Positions 35,539 through 44,786 of a DNA stretch of 64,000 bases are shown piece after piece. The position numbers and the translations under genes were made by a program. The notes beneath the pieces were generated by a model. That model ran no database searches, had not been told where the DNA came from, and worked only from the letters and a program-made list of their open reading frames with translations. Numbering within the stretch: position 1 is the first letter of the stretch; every line of letters starts with the position of its first letter. The stretch comes from Proteus vulgaris. Its GTDB lineage: Bacteria; Pseudomonadota; Gammaproteobacteria; Enterobacterales; Enterobacteriaceae. The stretch spans positions 2,108,001-2,172,000 of the forward strand of contig NZ_CP090064.1 of the NCBI RefSeq assembly GCF_023100685.1. The letters are read 5' to 3'.

Positions 35539-37495
35539 GCAATTTACTTTCTATTTTTTGGCAATCATCTTATTAAGCATTACTAGCTTACAAATTGATA
35601 ATTCTCTTTCATTATCTCGTCAATGGTATTTGTTAGGGCATTTAGACACAAACACCCTATTTGCCGATGTTTTTTTTATTCATGCACAATTACCTCGTTT
35701 AGCTATGACACTGCTGATTGGAGGAATTTTCGGTGTTATTGGCAGCTTAATGCAACAATTAACACAAAATAACCTGACATCACCGTTAACATTAGGAACT
35801 TCTTCAGGCGCTTGGTTAGCTTTAGTTATTGTTAATATCTGGTTTACAGATTGGGTTGCTGATCACAGCGCATTCGCTGCGACAATGGGAGCGTTATTGG
35901 CTTTCTTTTTGGTGATTATGATTGCAGGTATTCGCAATATGACCGGCTTGCCCCTTGTTGTTTCTGGTATGGTAGTGAATATCTTATTAGGTGCGATTGC
36001 AACTGCATTAGTGACGTTAAATTCTCAATTCGCCCAGAATATATTTATGTGGGGAGCTGGAGATTTAGCTCAAGATGGTTGGGATACTTTTTTTTGGTTA
36101 TTACCTCGAATTGCACCTATTTTACTTATTTTTATGTTTGCACCCCGTATTCTCACTTTATTGCGATTAGGGCATGAAGGTGCAACGGCTCGAGGGCTGT
36201 CTGTTTTACCCACATTTGCATTTTTTATTATATTAAGCACTTGGTTAGTTTCTGTTTCAATTACTGTTGTTGGGGTTATTAGTTTTATCGGATTACTTGC
36301 ACCTAATATTGTCAGAACATTAGGTGCAAGAACGCCTCGTCAAGAGCTTATTGCCAGTGGACTAATGGGAATATGTTTATTGCTTCTTACGGATAGCTTG
36401 GCGATATGGATTGGTCAGTGGCTTAATACGGTTATTCCAAGTGGTGTTACCGCGGCTGCAATTGGCGCACCGGCACTAATTTGGTTTAGCCGCAAGAAAA
36501 TGCGAGCTCAAGATCAACTTTCGATTTCAATTCATTCTCAGGCTAAAACAGTATCAAAATATACCGTGATAGGAATATTTGTATTATTAATACTCGGATT
36601 AGCCCTTACTCTGTTCATTCATATTAATGAACAACAATGGTTCTGGGAAATACCTTCTGTTTATCAATGGGCATTACGATCGCCACGTTTATTGGCTGCA
36701 TTATTTGCAGGTATTGCACTGGCTATTGCTGGCGTTATTTTACAACGTTTAATCTACAATCCATTAGCTAGCCCTGATATTTTAGGGGTTTCATCTGGTG
36801 CTACTTTTGCATTGGTTTTTTCTAGCTTAATTTTAGGGAGTACCTTACAAACATCACAGTGGGGAATTGCATTATTAGGTAGCTGTATTGTGATGATTGC
36901 TCTATTAGTCTTAGGCAAGAAACACCAATATGCACCAGCCAGCTTAATATTAACGGGTATTGCCTTAACCGCGAGTTTAGAAGCCTTTATTCAATTTTTC
37001 TTAGCGAAAGGCTCATTAAGCAGCTATAAAATATTACTGTGGTTATCAGGTTCGACTTATCGTGTTAATAGTGAACAGGCTCTCTATTTTGCATTCGCAA
37101 TCACATTGATTGTAGGAAGTGTCTTTTTATTAACGCGCTGGCTTGCATTAATATCAATTGGTCGAAGTTTTGCTTTAGCTCGTGGATTACATACTGAACG
37201 TGCCAGTATTATTTTATTAATCATCGTTTCACTATTATGTGCTTTAGTCACTTCAACGGTAGGCCCTATTGCCTTTATTGGCTTAGTTGCTCCTCATATG
37301 GCGGTATTACTTGGTGCTAAAAAAATCAACGCACAATTAATGGTTTCAGGGTTAATTGGTGGAACATTAATGGTTTGGGCTGATTGGCTTGGACAAATAT
37401 TTATTTATCCCGCACAAATTGCAGCAGGAACTTTAGTCGCTATTTTAGGTGGTAGCTATTTCCTTTGCTTAATGCTGTTAAATCGTAGCCGTTGA
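35528..37495 (+). CDS. fhuB: Ferric-hydroxamate permease, fused double-domain (FhuB-like)
   Basis: 655 aa, about 20 membrane helices, two tandem FecCD domains (about 45-325 and 375-650), each with the coupling-loop region (ARGLSVLP and ARGLHTERA; GFIGLLAPNIVRTLG-like and GFIGLVAPHMAVLLG-like). A fused permease of this length is diagnostic of FhuB. It is the only iron permease in the window, so it may serve the products of both receptor genes and both binding proteins. Ends in a strong hairpin. Confidence 0.92.
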   Translation: MNIKQFTFYFLAIILLSITSLQIDNSLSLSRQWYLLGHLDTNTLFADVFFIHAQLPRLAMTLLIGGIFGVIGSLMQQLTQNNLTSPLTLGTSSGAWLALVIVNIWFTDWVADHSAFAATMGALLAFFLVIMIAGIRNMTGLPLVVSGMVVNILLGAIATALVTLNSQFAQNIFMWGAGDLAQDGWDTFFWLLPRIAPILLIFMFAPRILTLLRLGHEGATARGLSVLPTFAFFIILSTWLVSVSITVVGVISFIGLLAPNIVRTLGARTPRQELIASGLMGICLLLLTDSLAIWIGQWLNTVIPSGVTAAAIGAPALIWFSRKKMRAQDQLSISIHSQAKTVSKYTVIGIFVLLILGLALTLFIHINEQQWFWEIPSVYQWALRSPRLLAALFAGIALAIAGVILQRLIYNPLASPDILGVSSGATFALVFSSLILGSTLQTSQWGIALLGSCIVMIALLVLGKKHQYAPASLILTGIALTASLEAFIQFFLAKGSLSSYKILLWLSGSTYRVNSEQALYFAFAITLIVGSVFLLTRWLALISIGRSFALARGLHTERASIILLIIVSLLCALVTSTVGPIAFIGLVAPHMAVLLGAKKINAQLMVSGLIGGTLMVWADWLGQIFIYPAQIAAGTLVAILGGSYFLCLMLLNRSR

Positions 37496-37500
37496 TTGAA

Positions 37501-37546
37501 AAAGCCTAAGATATTGGTGTTATTTTTGCTGATATTCTTAGGCTTT
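37501..37546. terminator. Bidirectional terminator after fhuB
   Basis: Perfect 11-base stem AAAGCCTAAGA / TCTTAGGCTTT between converging genes. Confidence 0.8.
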
Positions 37547-37558
37547 GATCGTTATTAA

Positions 37559-38767
37559 TTACGCATAACTTTTACTGTTTTTATGATTAATGCGTTGAAA
37601 ACCTAAAAATGCAATTAACATCACTAAAGTACTTGCTCCAATTGCAATCCATACACCAGATTGAACACCAGAATAATCAACAAGTTGCCCTGTTAATGTT
37701 GCACCAATTGCTGTGCCTACATTTAATCCTGCAAGTAACCATGTCATTCCTTCTGTAAGTTGATTTTCGGGTACACTTTTCTCAATAAGTGACATTGTCA
37801 CTATTATCATGGGAGCAAAGAAGATCCCGGAAATTAATACCACTAAACTTAAGCTATAAATTGAGTCTACAAAAACAAGAGGTAAAATAGTGAGGAACGT
37901 TGCGATGCCACCTAAGCATAATAAACGGTGTAACGGTGTTGATAATTTTAACGTGCCAAAGAATAGACCTGCAAAACAAGAGCCAATAGCATAGGCGGAT
38001 AATACAATGCTTGCACCTGCAGGCATTTTTTGGGTATTGGCGAAAGCCACACTAAAAATATCAATGGTGCCTACAATTACACCCATAAAAATCATAATAA
38101 CAGTTAAGATTTTTACGAGAGAAAAGCGGATCACAGATTGTGTCTTATGATGTATTAATTCAGAAGATATTGGTGTTATTGCAGGCTCTGTATCACGTTG
38201 TAAAACGAGTAAAAATACACCGATGATAAGAAAAACAGCAGACATTAATAACCCAGCTTGTGGAAAAAAAACGACACTTAATGTGACTGAAATGGGTGGA
38301 CCAATAATAAATGTAACTTCATCAAACACACTTTCTAACGAATAAGCTGTTTGTAAGCGACTATCTTCTTTATAAATTACTGTCCATCTTGCTCTGATCA
38401 TTGCAGAAATACACGGCATAAAGCCAATCAGCACTGCAAAAATAAATAATAAACTAATATGCCATTGTAACCATGTTGCCAATAACATGCCCCCTATTCC
38501 AATAACGCTGATTAATGTGAATAAAGGTAAAATTCGATATTGCCCATAAGTATCAACTAGACGTGATATTTGCGGTGATAGCATCGCGTAAGTAAATACA
38601 AAACTGGCAGAAATTGTTCCCGCTAATGCATAGCTGCCTGTAAGTTGTGAAATCATCATAATGATACCAATACCCATCATCGGTAGTGGTAATCGTGCAA
38701 CCATTCCCGCTAAGGTAAAAGATAGCGTGCCTTTATAGCTAAATAGTGTTCGATAAGTATTTATCAT
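37559..38767 (-). CDS. MFS transporter (12-helix)
   Basis: 402 aa from the ATG at 38767, which has AAGGAAAACT directly upstream; the open frame runs 25 codons further. About 12 hydrophobic helices and a short loop motif (SRLVDTYGQYRILP) in place of a full GxLaDrxGrR sequence. The nearest class is the sugar-efflux/drug-efflux type MFS, substrate unknown. Divergent from a tetR gene 141 bases away, with repeated GTATGTAT half-sites in the gap. Confidence 0.82.
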   Translation of the reverse strand: MINTYRTLFSYKGTLSFTLAGMVARLPLPMMGIGIIMMISQLTGSYALAGTISASFVFTYAMLSPQISRLVDTYGQYRILPLFTLISVIGIGGMLLATWLQWHISLLFIFAVLIGFMPCISAMIRARWTVIYKEDSRLQTAYSLESVFDEVTFIIGPPISVTLSVVFFPQAGLLMSAVFLIIGVFLLVLQRDTEPAITPISSELIHHKTQSVIRFSLVKILTVIMIFMGVIVGTIDIFSVAFANTQKMPAGASIVLSAYAIGSCFAGLFFGTLKLSTPLHRLLCLGGIATFLTILPLVFVDSIYSLSLVVLISGIFFAPMIIVTMSLIEKSVPENQLTEGMTWLLAGLNVGTAIGATLTGQLVDYSGVQSGVWIAIGASTLVMLIAFLGFQRINHKNSKSYA

Positions 38768-38814
38768 AGTTTTCCTTATGTTTACCCTTGCCATTTTAGC
38801 GAGGGTTAAAGATA

Positions 38815-38835
38815 ATACATACAGTGCGTATGTAT
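38815..38835. promoter_or_regulatory. TetR-type inverted repeat, MFS/tetR promoter region
   Basis: ATACATAC / GTATGTAT arms separated by 5 bases. The GTATGTAT half recurs at 38881-38888 just before the tetR start. The layout resembles the E. coli AcrR operator (TACATACA ... TGTATGTA). Confidence 0.65.
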
Positions 38836-38907
38836 AAATCATATATTCATACGATCTGAATGTAAATATACAAACAATACGTATGTATGTTTAAAAAAGG
38901 AGATAAA

Positions 38908-39501
38908 ATGGCTAGACGTACTCGTGCTGAAATGGAAGAAACACGGCTATTATTGCTAGAAACAGCAAGGAAAGTATTCTGTGAACAAGGCTATACAGAA
39001 GCCTCAATGGATGACTTAACGGCACAAGCAGGTTTAACTCGAGGTGCGTTGTATCACCATTTTGGTGATAAAAAAGGATTGTTATCGGCTGTTGTTGCAC
39101 AAATAGATGCAGAGATGGATGCTCGTTTGCAGGCTATTTCCGATACTATTGACGATCCTTGGTTGGCATTTTCAATGCGTTGTCATACCTATTTAGAAAT
39201 GGCTTTAGAGCCTGAAATTCAACGTATTATTATGAGAGATTCACGCGCTGTATTAAGTGATAAAGTGACTGAACTTCCCACTCATTGTGTAGTATCTATG
39301 AGTAGTATGATTGATAAACTTATCGAGAATAAAATACTTGTAAAGACTGACTCAAAAATGTTGGCTCTATTCATTTATGGCAGTTTAGAAGCCACTGCTT
39401 TATGGATAGCAAATAGTCTCGATGGTAAGGCTCAGCTAGAACATGCTAAATCTACATTAGATACCTTATTAAATCGTTTACGTATTTTGCAGAATAAATA
39501 A
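38908..39501 (+). CDS. TetR/AcrR-family repressor
   Basis: 197 aa from the ATG at 38908 (AAGGAGATAAA-ATG, an excellent ribosome-binding site). Helix-turn-helix at about 27-52 with TEASMDDLTAQAGLTRGALYHHFGDKKGLL. The C-terminal two-thirds form the ligand-binding and dimer domain. Probable repressor of the divergent MFS gene and of itself through the repeats in the gap. Followed by its own terminator. Confidence 0.88.
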   Translation: MARRTRAEMEETRLLLLETARKVFCEQGYTEASMDDLTAQAGLTRGALYHHFGDKKGLLSAVVAQIDAEMDARLQAISDTIDDPWLAFSMRCHTYLEMALEPEIQRIIMRDSRAVLSDKVTELPTHCVVSMSSMIDKLIENKILVKTDSKMLALFIYGSLEATALWIANSLDGKAQLEHAKSTLDTLLNRLRILQNK

Positions 39502-39504
39502 AAT

Positions 39505-39536
39505 ATAGCGAGGATCACGGTGATAATCCTCGCTAT
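39505..39536 (+). terminator. Terminator of tetR
   Basis: Perfect 11-base stem ATAGCGAGGAT / ATCCTCGCTAT with a 10-base loop. Confidence 0.8.
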
Positions 39537-39611
39537 TGTCTATTTGATTTTTTACACATTAATTATTATTCAAATCAAAGATTATGCTATTTGCCATATC
39601 GCTTTTCCTTG

Positions 39612-40070
39612 CTATTGCTTTTCAATAAAATCAAGCAAATAGCGTACTTCGGGAGATAAATGGCGTTTAGACGGATAAACGGCACAAATCGGTGCAAGAA
39701 CAATTGTATGCTCTAATAAAATAGGCACTAATTTATCAGATTTAATAAATTCACCCACTAAAAACTCACCTAACTGGCATATTCCATAACCCGTTAATGC
39801 CATGTCTAAAATAGCTTCTGTATTATCTAAACGTAATTTACCTTTAACGGGAAGAGTGAATTCTTTTTGATGAACTTGATATTTCCAAGGCACTGTTGAA
39901 CCTTGGTGAGAAAAGGTAATTAATTGATGTTCTGATAATGCATTAGGAGATTGAGGCTTACCATTTCGCTCAAAATAATCGGGAGATGCACAGGTTATTA
40001 AACGGTGAGGTGCTAATACCTTACGCATTAATCGACTATCGTCATTCCCTCCAATACGGATAGCTTATTT
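39612..40070 (-). pseudogene. LysR-family regulator remnant (effector domain only)
   Basis: The frame encodes the C-terminal substrate-binding half of a LysR protein: RLMRKVLAPHRLITCASPDYFERNGKP, FSHQGSTVPWKY, and a C-terminal LSPEVRYLLDFI. An open frame with ATG starts at 40028, but the homology continues upstream to AIRIGGNDDS and then meets a stop. The roughly 150 residues containing the DNA-binding domain are missing, and there is no room for them before the next gene. I read this as a truncated, non-functional regulator; a translated 138-aa ligand-binding fragment is possible but unlikely to regulate DNA directly. Confidence 0.75.
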
Positions 40071-40216
40071 AGGTGGCTTGCTCGTTGATAACTACAGCTT
40101 AAATTCAACACTAATTATTACTAACTTGTTTATTATATTGGCTTTATTCTGTGTTCTTCTCTCAAGACTCACAAAGAACGCGGTTAAATAACAAAATGCC
40201 TTCAATATAAATTAAC

Positions 40217-40246
40217 AAGGGTGATCATGATATTATGATCACCCTT
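40217..40246. terminator. Hairpin terminator downstream of the second tetR gene
   Basis: Perfect 12-base stem AAGGGTGATCAT / ATGATCACCCTT with a 6-base loop, T-rich on the plus side. Confidence 0.7.
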
Positions 40247-40298
40247 TTCTATAAAAGTAGGTTTTTAATGTGACATTGTCACAATATAATGTTTCGTT

Positions 40299-40895
40299 TT
40301 ATTTTAGTAATTGGGTAAATTGTTGATATAGCATATTGCCCAGTGTTTTTGCGGTGTATTCTTCACTATGGCCTAAGTTATCAACAGCGGCATGCATACC
40401 GTGATAAATCAATGTACTGGTTAATTCAGGCTGTGTGACGTGCCACGTTTTATTTTCAGTTCCCGCAATTAACAATGTTTGTATTTGCTGCAATGCCCTA
40501 TTTTCATGAATATTACTGCTTTGATGAAAAACTTGATGAAAAAGCATATCGTGTAATTGCTGTTTCTCAACATAAGCAATTACACTAATTTCACACCATT
40601 GTTTTAATTTTTCACGGTGATCTTGCTCTGAGCAGGCATCCATTGCACTGTCTATTTTATCCAAGTACCAATCCATATAACGAGTTCTTAAGGCATCAAG
40701 AACGTCTGTTTTAGCAGAAAAATAGTGATAGTATGTTCCTTTGGCTACCCCTGCCTTTTTTACGATATCGCTCACAGTTGTTGCATCGAAGCCTTTATCT
40801 AAAAACAATGTTTCTGCCGCATTCATTAACTCTTCTAAACGAACCTCTGCGGGTTTTGTTCTTGGTTTATCTGTAGTTTGTTCTTCTAATGACAT
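40299..40895 (-). CDS. TetR/AcrR-family repressor, probably of the adjacent DHA2 pump
   Basis: 198 aa. Helix-turn-helix at about 38-62 (ATTVSDIVKKAGVAKGTYYHYFSAKTDVL). Good ribosome-binding site GGGAGATAAGC before the ATG. Divergent from the DHA2 transporter; a near-perfect palindrome at 40987-41001 inside that pump's promoter is the probable operator. The same palindrome occurs at the siderophore receptor 1 promoter, so its regulon may reach there. Confidence 0.88.
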   Translation of the reverse strand: MSLEEQTTDKPRTKPAEVRLEELMNAAETLFLDKGFDATTVSDIVKKAGVAKGTYYHYFSAKTDVLDALRTRYMDWYLDKIDSAMDACSEQDHREKLKQWCEISVIAYVEKQQLHDMLFHQVFHQSSNIHENRALQQIQTLLIAGTENKTWHVTQPELTSTLIYHGMHAAVDNLGHSEEYTAKTLGNMLYQQFTQLLK

Positions 40896-40984
40896 TGCTT
40901 ATCTCCCTCAAAGTCGCATGTAAAGAGTACTCTATATTAAAGCGAGCCACAATGATGATAAATGAAACTCATTATCAATAACCA

Positions 40985-41013
40985 TTGACCGACGGTCAGT
41001 CGAGTATTATTAT
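40985..41013 (+). promoter_or_regulatory. Predicted promoter of the DHA2 pump
   Basis: -35 TTGACC (40985-40990), 17-base spacer, -10 TATTAT (41008-41013). This places the transcript start near 41020 and supports the ATG at 41048. Confidence 0.65.
40987..41001. promoter_or_regulatory. TetR-type operator at the DHA2 pump promoter
   Basis: GACCGAC-G-GTCAGTC, palindrome with one mismatch, covering the promoter spacer. Repressor binding here would exclude RNA polymerase. Confidence 0.75.
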
Positions 41014-41047
41014 GCCATTATTATTCATCATTAAGGCAATAAAACTT

Positions 41048-42550
41048 ATGACTTATTTGAAACGACTGTCACTTATCTGTGCCATTTGTTTAGGCACTTT
41101 TATGGCAACACTTGATATTAGTATTGTTAATGTAGCATTACCCACTATTCAAAATGATATTCACGCTGATATGGCAACCTTACAGTGGATTGTCGATGCT
41201 TATGCGCTCTGTTTATCTGCCTGTATTTTGTCATCAGGCCCTTTAAGTGACCGCTTTGGGCGAAAAAAAGTATGGTTATGGGGGGTGATTATTTTTACAG
41301 TGGGATCTGTGATCTGTGCGATTGCACAGCAACATGAAGTGCTTATTTTAGGTCGTATTATTCAAGGTATTGCTGCCGCAGCACTAATTCCGGGCGCATT
41401 GTCTCTAATTACACATGCTTTTCCAATTGATATTGAGCGTGTCCGTATTATAGGTATTTGGTCTTCTGTCAGTGCTTTATCACTGATTATTGGTCCTATT
41501 TTAGGTGGGGTATTAGTTCACACTAGTGGTTGGGCAAGTATATTCCTTATTAATATTCCTATAGGCATAATTACTGTATTACTAGGTTGGTATGGATTAA
41601 GTGAAAGTGCTGATCCTGAAAATGTGGCACTCGATCCCTTTGGTCAATTAACCAGTATGTTAGGATTAGGCTTGTTGACTTATGGTTTAATTGAAGCCGG
41701 ATCGGTTGGTTGGTCGCATTATCGAACTTTATCGACATTGATTGTAGGCGTTATATTCCTCGCCCTCTTTTTAATGATAGAAAAACGTGTTAAACGCCCT
41801 TTATTACCACTTACTTTATTTAAAGATCGTGCATTTTTTCAATATAACCTTTCTTCTTTCACTTTGGGCTTTGCCACTTATAGTAATGTCTTTTTTATTG
41901 CCTTTTTTCTGCAAAAAGCACAAGGCTGGAGTGCATTAGAAACAGGCTGGAGAATGGCACCTGAATTTATTGCGATGGCCCTATTTTCAATGTCTTTTGG
42001 GCGTTTATCTGCATATTTTTCAGTCAGAAAACTCATGATCTGTGGTTTCTTATTTATTGCTATTTCTTCTTGCTTATTAGCGACATTGGCAACAAATAGC
42101 CACTATGGATTAACTGGAAGTTACCTATTTGTATTAGGTGCTGGAATGGGCTTGTCAACACCAGCAATTGGTGCGTTAGTGATGAAAAGTGTTTCACCAT
42201 CTCGCTCTGGTATGGCGTCTGCAACCATGAATGCATTAAGACAAACAGGAATGACGATGGGAATTGCTTTACTAGGCACATTAATGGTGCAACAAGCAAT
42301 CCATTATATGGTTATGCAAAGTCAGGTATTAGGAATATCTGTAAACTATATCGATATTGTCAGTCTAGTAACTGAAAATGCTACGAGCAATTTAGACAAA
42401 GGATTCATCACCATGTTACCAGAGGCATTTAATTCTGGGTTTGCTTATGCAATCGCAACTGCTGGGATCTCATGTTTTGTCACTTTATTTATCGTGTTAT
42501 TTCCTTTTAAAGCAAAACATAGCGCACTTTCTCAGCAAATAACGGATTAA
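41048..42550 (+). CDS. MFS drug transporter, DHA2 (14-helix) family
   Basis: 500 aa from the ATG at 41048; the open frame starts 21 codons earlier, inside the promoter. Fourteen hydrophobic segments. Motifs: LDISIVNVALPTIQ in helix 1, GPLSDRFGRKKVW loop, LGRIIQGIAAAALIPGALSLI, and the helix 5 motif C region SLIIGPILGGVLV. Quaternary-ammonium, dye or antibiotic export is typical. It is not obviously SmvA or EmrB; substrate unknown. Converges on a lysR gene with only 3 bases between stops. Confidence 0.87.
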   Translation: MTYLKRLSLICAICLGTFMATLDISIVNVALPTIQNDIHADMATLQWIVDAYALCLSACILSSGPLSDRFGRKKVWLWGVIIFTVGSVICAIAQQHEVLILGRIIQGIAAAALIPGALSLITHAFPIDIERVRIIGIWSSVSALSLIIGPILGGVLVHTSGWASIFLINIPIGIITVLLGWYGLSESADPENVALDPFGQLTSMLGLGLLTYGLIEAGSVGWSHYRTLSTLIVGVIFLALFLMIEKRVKRPLLPLTLFKDRAFFQYNLSSFTLGFATYSNVFFIAFFLQKAQGWSALETGWRMAPEFIAMALFSMSFGRLSAYFSVRKLMICGFLFIAISSCLLATLATNSHYGLTGSYLFVLGAGMGLSTPAIGALVMKSVSPSRSGMASATMNALRQTGMTMGIALLGTLMVQQAIHYMVMQSQVLGISVNYIDIVSLVTENATSNLDKGFITMLPEAFNSGFAYAIATAGISCFVTLFIVLFPFKAKHSALSQQITD

Positions 42551-42553
42551 TAT

Positions 42554-43441
42554 TTATAAACGTTGAGTGAGAAACTCAAGAAAAGATTCAATATTACGAG
42601 AAAGTGTACTACGACTTGCATATATTGCGATTAAATTGATACTGGCGGGCTGTTGAGGAAATTCAATAGCTCGCAAATTCCCTGCTTTAATTGCATCAAG
42701 GCAACAATGCTCAGCTAAAATAGCAAACCCTAATCCTTTTAATACCGCAGCTCTCGCTAATATAGCGCTATTTACTCGATAATGGCTATTAATAGTAACT
42801 TTTATTGGTTTTTTATGTTCATCAAGAAATATCCAAGGTTGCCCTTCTAGTGCACTTAGACTAGAAATACAAGGCATTTGGCTTAATTGTTCGATATGAG
42901 TTGGAACTCCTGTTTTTTCTAATAACTCATTAGAGGCAACAACAATACTGCGCCACGATTTAATTAACCGTGAATGGTAACTGCTATCTGCTAGATTTCC
43001 GCGATGAAAAGTTAATAGTAAATCCATATCATCATCAATGATATTTCTTGGCATTAATTGGGTGTCACATTGAATAAGTAAATTAGGATGAAGAACGGCA
43101 AAGTCAGCTAAAATATCAGCCAGTAGTTCGCTGCCATATTCACTTGGAATGGTTAAGCGGAATGTTCCTGTTAATGGGCCATCACTGGTGATGTTACTTA
43201 CAACATTATCTAACTCAGTTAAGGTTTTCTTTCCTTGCTGATAGAGTAATTTACCTTGTTCAGTAAGGCGCATCTTTCGCGTTGTTCTATCAATAAGTTT
43301 ACAATTGAGTTGCTGTTCAAGCTGTTTAATTGCACGACTGATATTTGAAGTAGGCATAGATAGTAGTCGAGCAGCCGCGGCAAATTGTCCTTGTTCGGCT
43401 ACGGCAGAAAAAATACGTAATAAATTAAGATCGATTTGCAT
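42554..43441 (-). CDS. LysR-family transcriptional regulator
   Basis: 295 aa from the ATG at 43441, giving the usual LysR start MQIDLNLLRIFSAV. The open frame extends 19 codons further through an inverted repeat, which I take to be regulatory. Helix-turn-helix at about 18-45 (GQFAAAARLLSMPTSNISRAIKQLE), effector domain after about 90. It lies downstream of the accA-like gene on the same strand, 78 bases away. Its target may be that gene or itself. Resembles the AaeR/DsdC-like family in the N-terminus only. Confidence 0.85.
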   Translation of the reverse strand: MQIDLNLLRIFSAVAEQGQFAAAARLLSMPTSNISRAIKQLEQQLNCKLIDRTTRKMRLTEQGKLLYQQGKKTLTELDNVVSNITSDGPLTGTFRLTIPSEYGSELLADILADFAVLHPNLLIQCDTQLMPRNIIDDDMDLLLTFHRGNLADSSYHSRLIKSWRSIVVASNELLEKTGVPTHIEQLSQMPCISSLSALEGQPWIFLDEHKKPIKVTINSHYRVNSAILARAAVLKGLGFAILAEHCCLDAIKAGNLRAIEFPQQPASINLIAIYASRSTLSRNIESFLEFLTQRL

Positions 43442-43449
43442 AAATAATT

Positions 43450-43488
43450 CACTGCCTACTGTATTTCTATTGCTTAATGTAGGCAGTG
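43450..43488. promoter_or_regulatory. Inverted repeat before the lysR gene
   Basis: Perfect 10-base arms CACTGCCTAC / GTAGGCAGTG separated by 19 bases, just upstream of the ATG. It could be a LysR site or an mRNA hairpin; no T run follows. Confidence 0.5.
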
Positions 43489-43519
43489 TATCATTCATTT
43501 TCTTTTCTCTCGTTAATAA

Positions 43520-44482
43520 TTAACAGTAACCATAAGACATGAGTTTCTGATAACGCTTATCTAAAAGCTCTTCGGTTGAATAGCTTTTTAATAAGGCTAA
43601 GTCGGTTAATAATTGTTGTTTAAGAAATTCAGCCGCTTGTTGATGATCACGATGAGCACCACCTAATGGCTCAGGAATAATAGCGTCGATAATGCCTAAT
43701 GATTGTAATTTAGGTGCCGTCATTCCCATTGTTTCTGCCGCTATTGGCGCTTTATCAGAACTTTTCCATAAAATAGAAGCACAGCCTTCTGGTGAAATTG
43801 CCGCATAAGTGCTGTATTGCAACATATTAACTTTATCACCGACACCAATTGCGAGCGCTCCGCCAGAAAATCCTTCACCAGTAATAGTGCAAATAATCGG
43901 TGTTTTTAATCGTGACATTTCAAGAATGTTACGAGCAATGGCTTCTGCTTGCCCTCGTTCTTCAGCACCAACGCCAGGATAAGCTCCCGCAGAATCAATA
44001 AAAATAATAACGGGTAGATGAAAACGTTCAGCCATTTTCATTAAACGTAATGCTTTTCTATAACCTTCTGGTGATGGCATACCAAAATTGCGAAGAATTT
44101 TCTCTTTTGTATCACGGCCTTTTTGTTGCCCAATCACCATGACTGGCATTTTGTCTAATCGAGCTAAACCCGCCACAATCGCTTTATCATCGGCATAAGC
44201 CCTATCACCCGCTAACTCCTGAAAGTCAGTAAAAATCGCTTTAATATAGTCAAGGGTATATGGGCGCATAGGATGACGAGCAAGTTGCACTATTTCCCAA
44301 GCCCCTAAATCAGTAAAAATAGATTTTGTCAGCGAAAGACTTTTTTGTCTTAAACGAGCAATCTCTTCATCTAAATTAATACCTGTGGGTTCATCTTGAG
44401 ATTGCTTAAAGGTGAGCAATGCATCTATTTTTTCGTCTAATTCAACAATAGGTTTTTCAAATTCAAGATGAATAAAAGACAT
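43520..44482 (-). CDS. Divergent acetyl-CoA carboxylase carboxyltransferase alpha subunit (AccA-like)
   Basis: 320 aa, full length and collinear with E. coli AccA ([65 protein letters not shown]). Two catalytic-core motifs differ from the nearly invariant family sequence: IDSAGAYPG (162-170) instead of IDTPGAYPG, and GEGFSGGAL (202-210) instead of GEGGSGGAL, with Phe205 in the glycine-rich loop. AccA pairs with AccD to carboxylate acetyl-CoA for fatty-acid synthesis. In enterobacteria the housekeeping gene normally follows dnaE; here it stands between a lysR gene and ydeE. I therefore treat it as a probable second copy. GAGGTC before the ATG is a good ribosome-binding site. Confidence 0.85.
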   Translation of the reverse strand: MSFIHLEFEKPIVELDEKIDALLTFKQSQDEPTGINLDEEIARLRQKSLSLTKSIFTDLGAWEIVQLARHPMRPYTLDYIKAIFTDFQELAGDRAYADDKAIVAGLARLDKMPVMVIGQQKGRDTKEKILRNFGMPSPEGYRKALRLMKMAERFHLPVIIFIDSAGAYPGVGAEERGQAEAIARNILEMSRLKTPIICTITGEGFSGGALAIGVGDKVNMLQYSTYAAISPEGCASILWKSSDKAPIAAETMGMTAPKLQSLGIIDAIIPEPLGGAHRDHQQAAEFLKQQLLTDLALLKSYSTEELLDKRYQKLMSYGYC

Positions 44483-44786
44483 AACGACCTCGGATTTAAT
44501 GCAGTAAATAAAACGATAATTAGCTCAGTTTAGAAAAAATAACAATATGGCGATAGAGAGGAATTTGATAAACACTATTATCAAAAATGGGATAATTAAA
44601 TCTTACTATAAGATCAGCAAGAAAAAAGACAGGATTAAAAAGAGCTTTTTCTCTCATTTTAATCTATACAGTAATTACTAAGTCATGTATTAATACACAG
44701 TGCGATTTTGTTCTTTTTGCACCCGTAAAAGATCGCATAAATTATAAAACACTTCATAAAATACAAATGATTAGAATAAAGATAAT
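44483..44786. other. 304-base divergent intergenic region without a gene
   Basis: AT-rich promoter region shared by the accA-like gene and ydeE. I see no strong operator or RNA gene in it. Confidence 0.6.

Noticed and set aside
41048..42550. SmvA (with SmvR) as identity of the DHA2 pump and TetR pair
   Set aside because: Helix 1 and the loop motif differ from SmvA as I know it and resemble the general EmrB/QacA branch; the regulatory layout alone is not enough.
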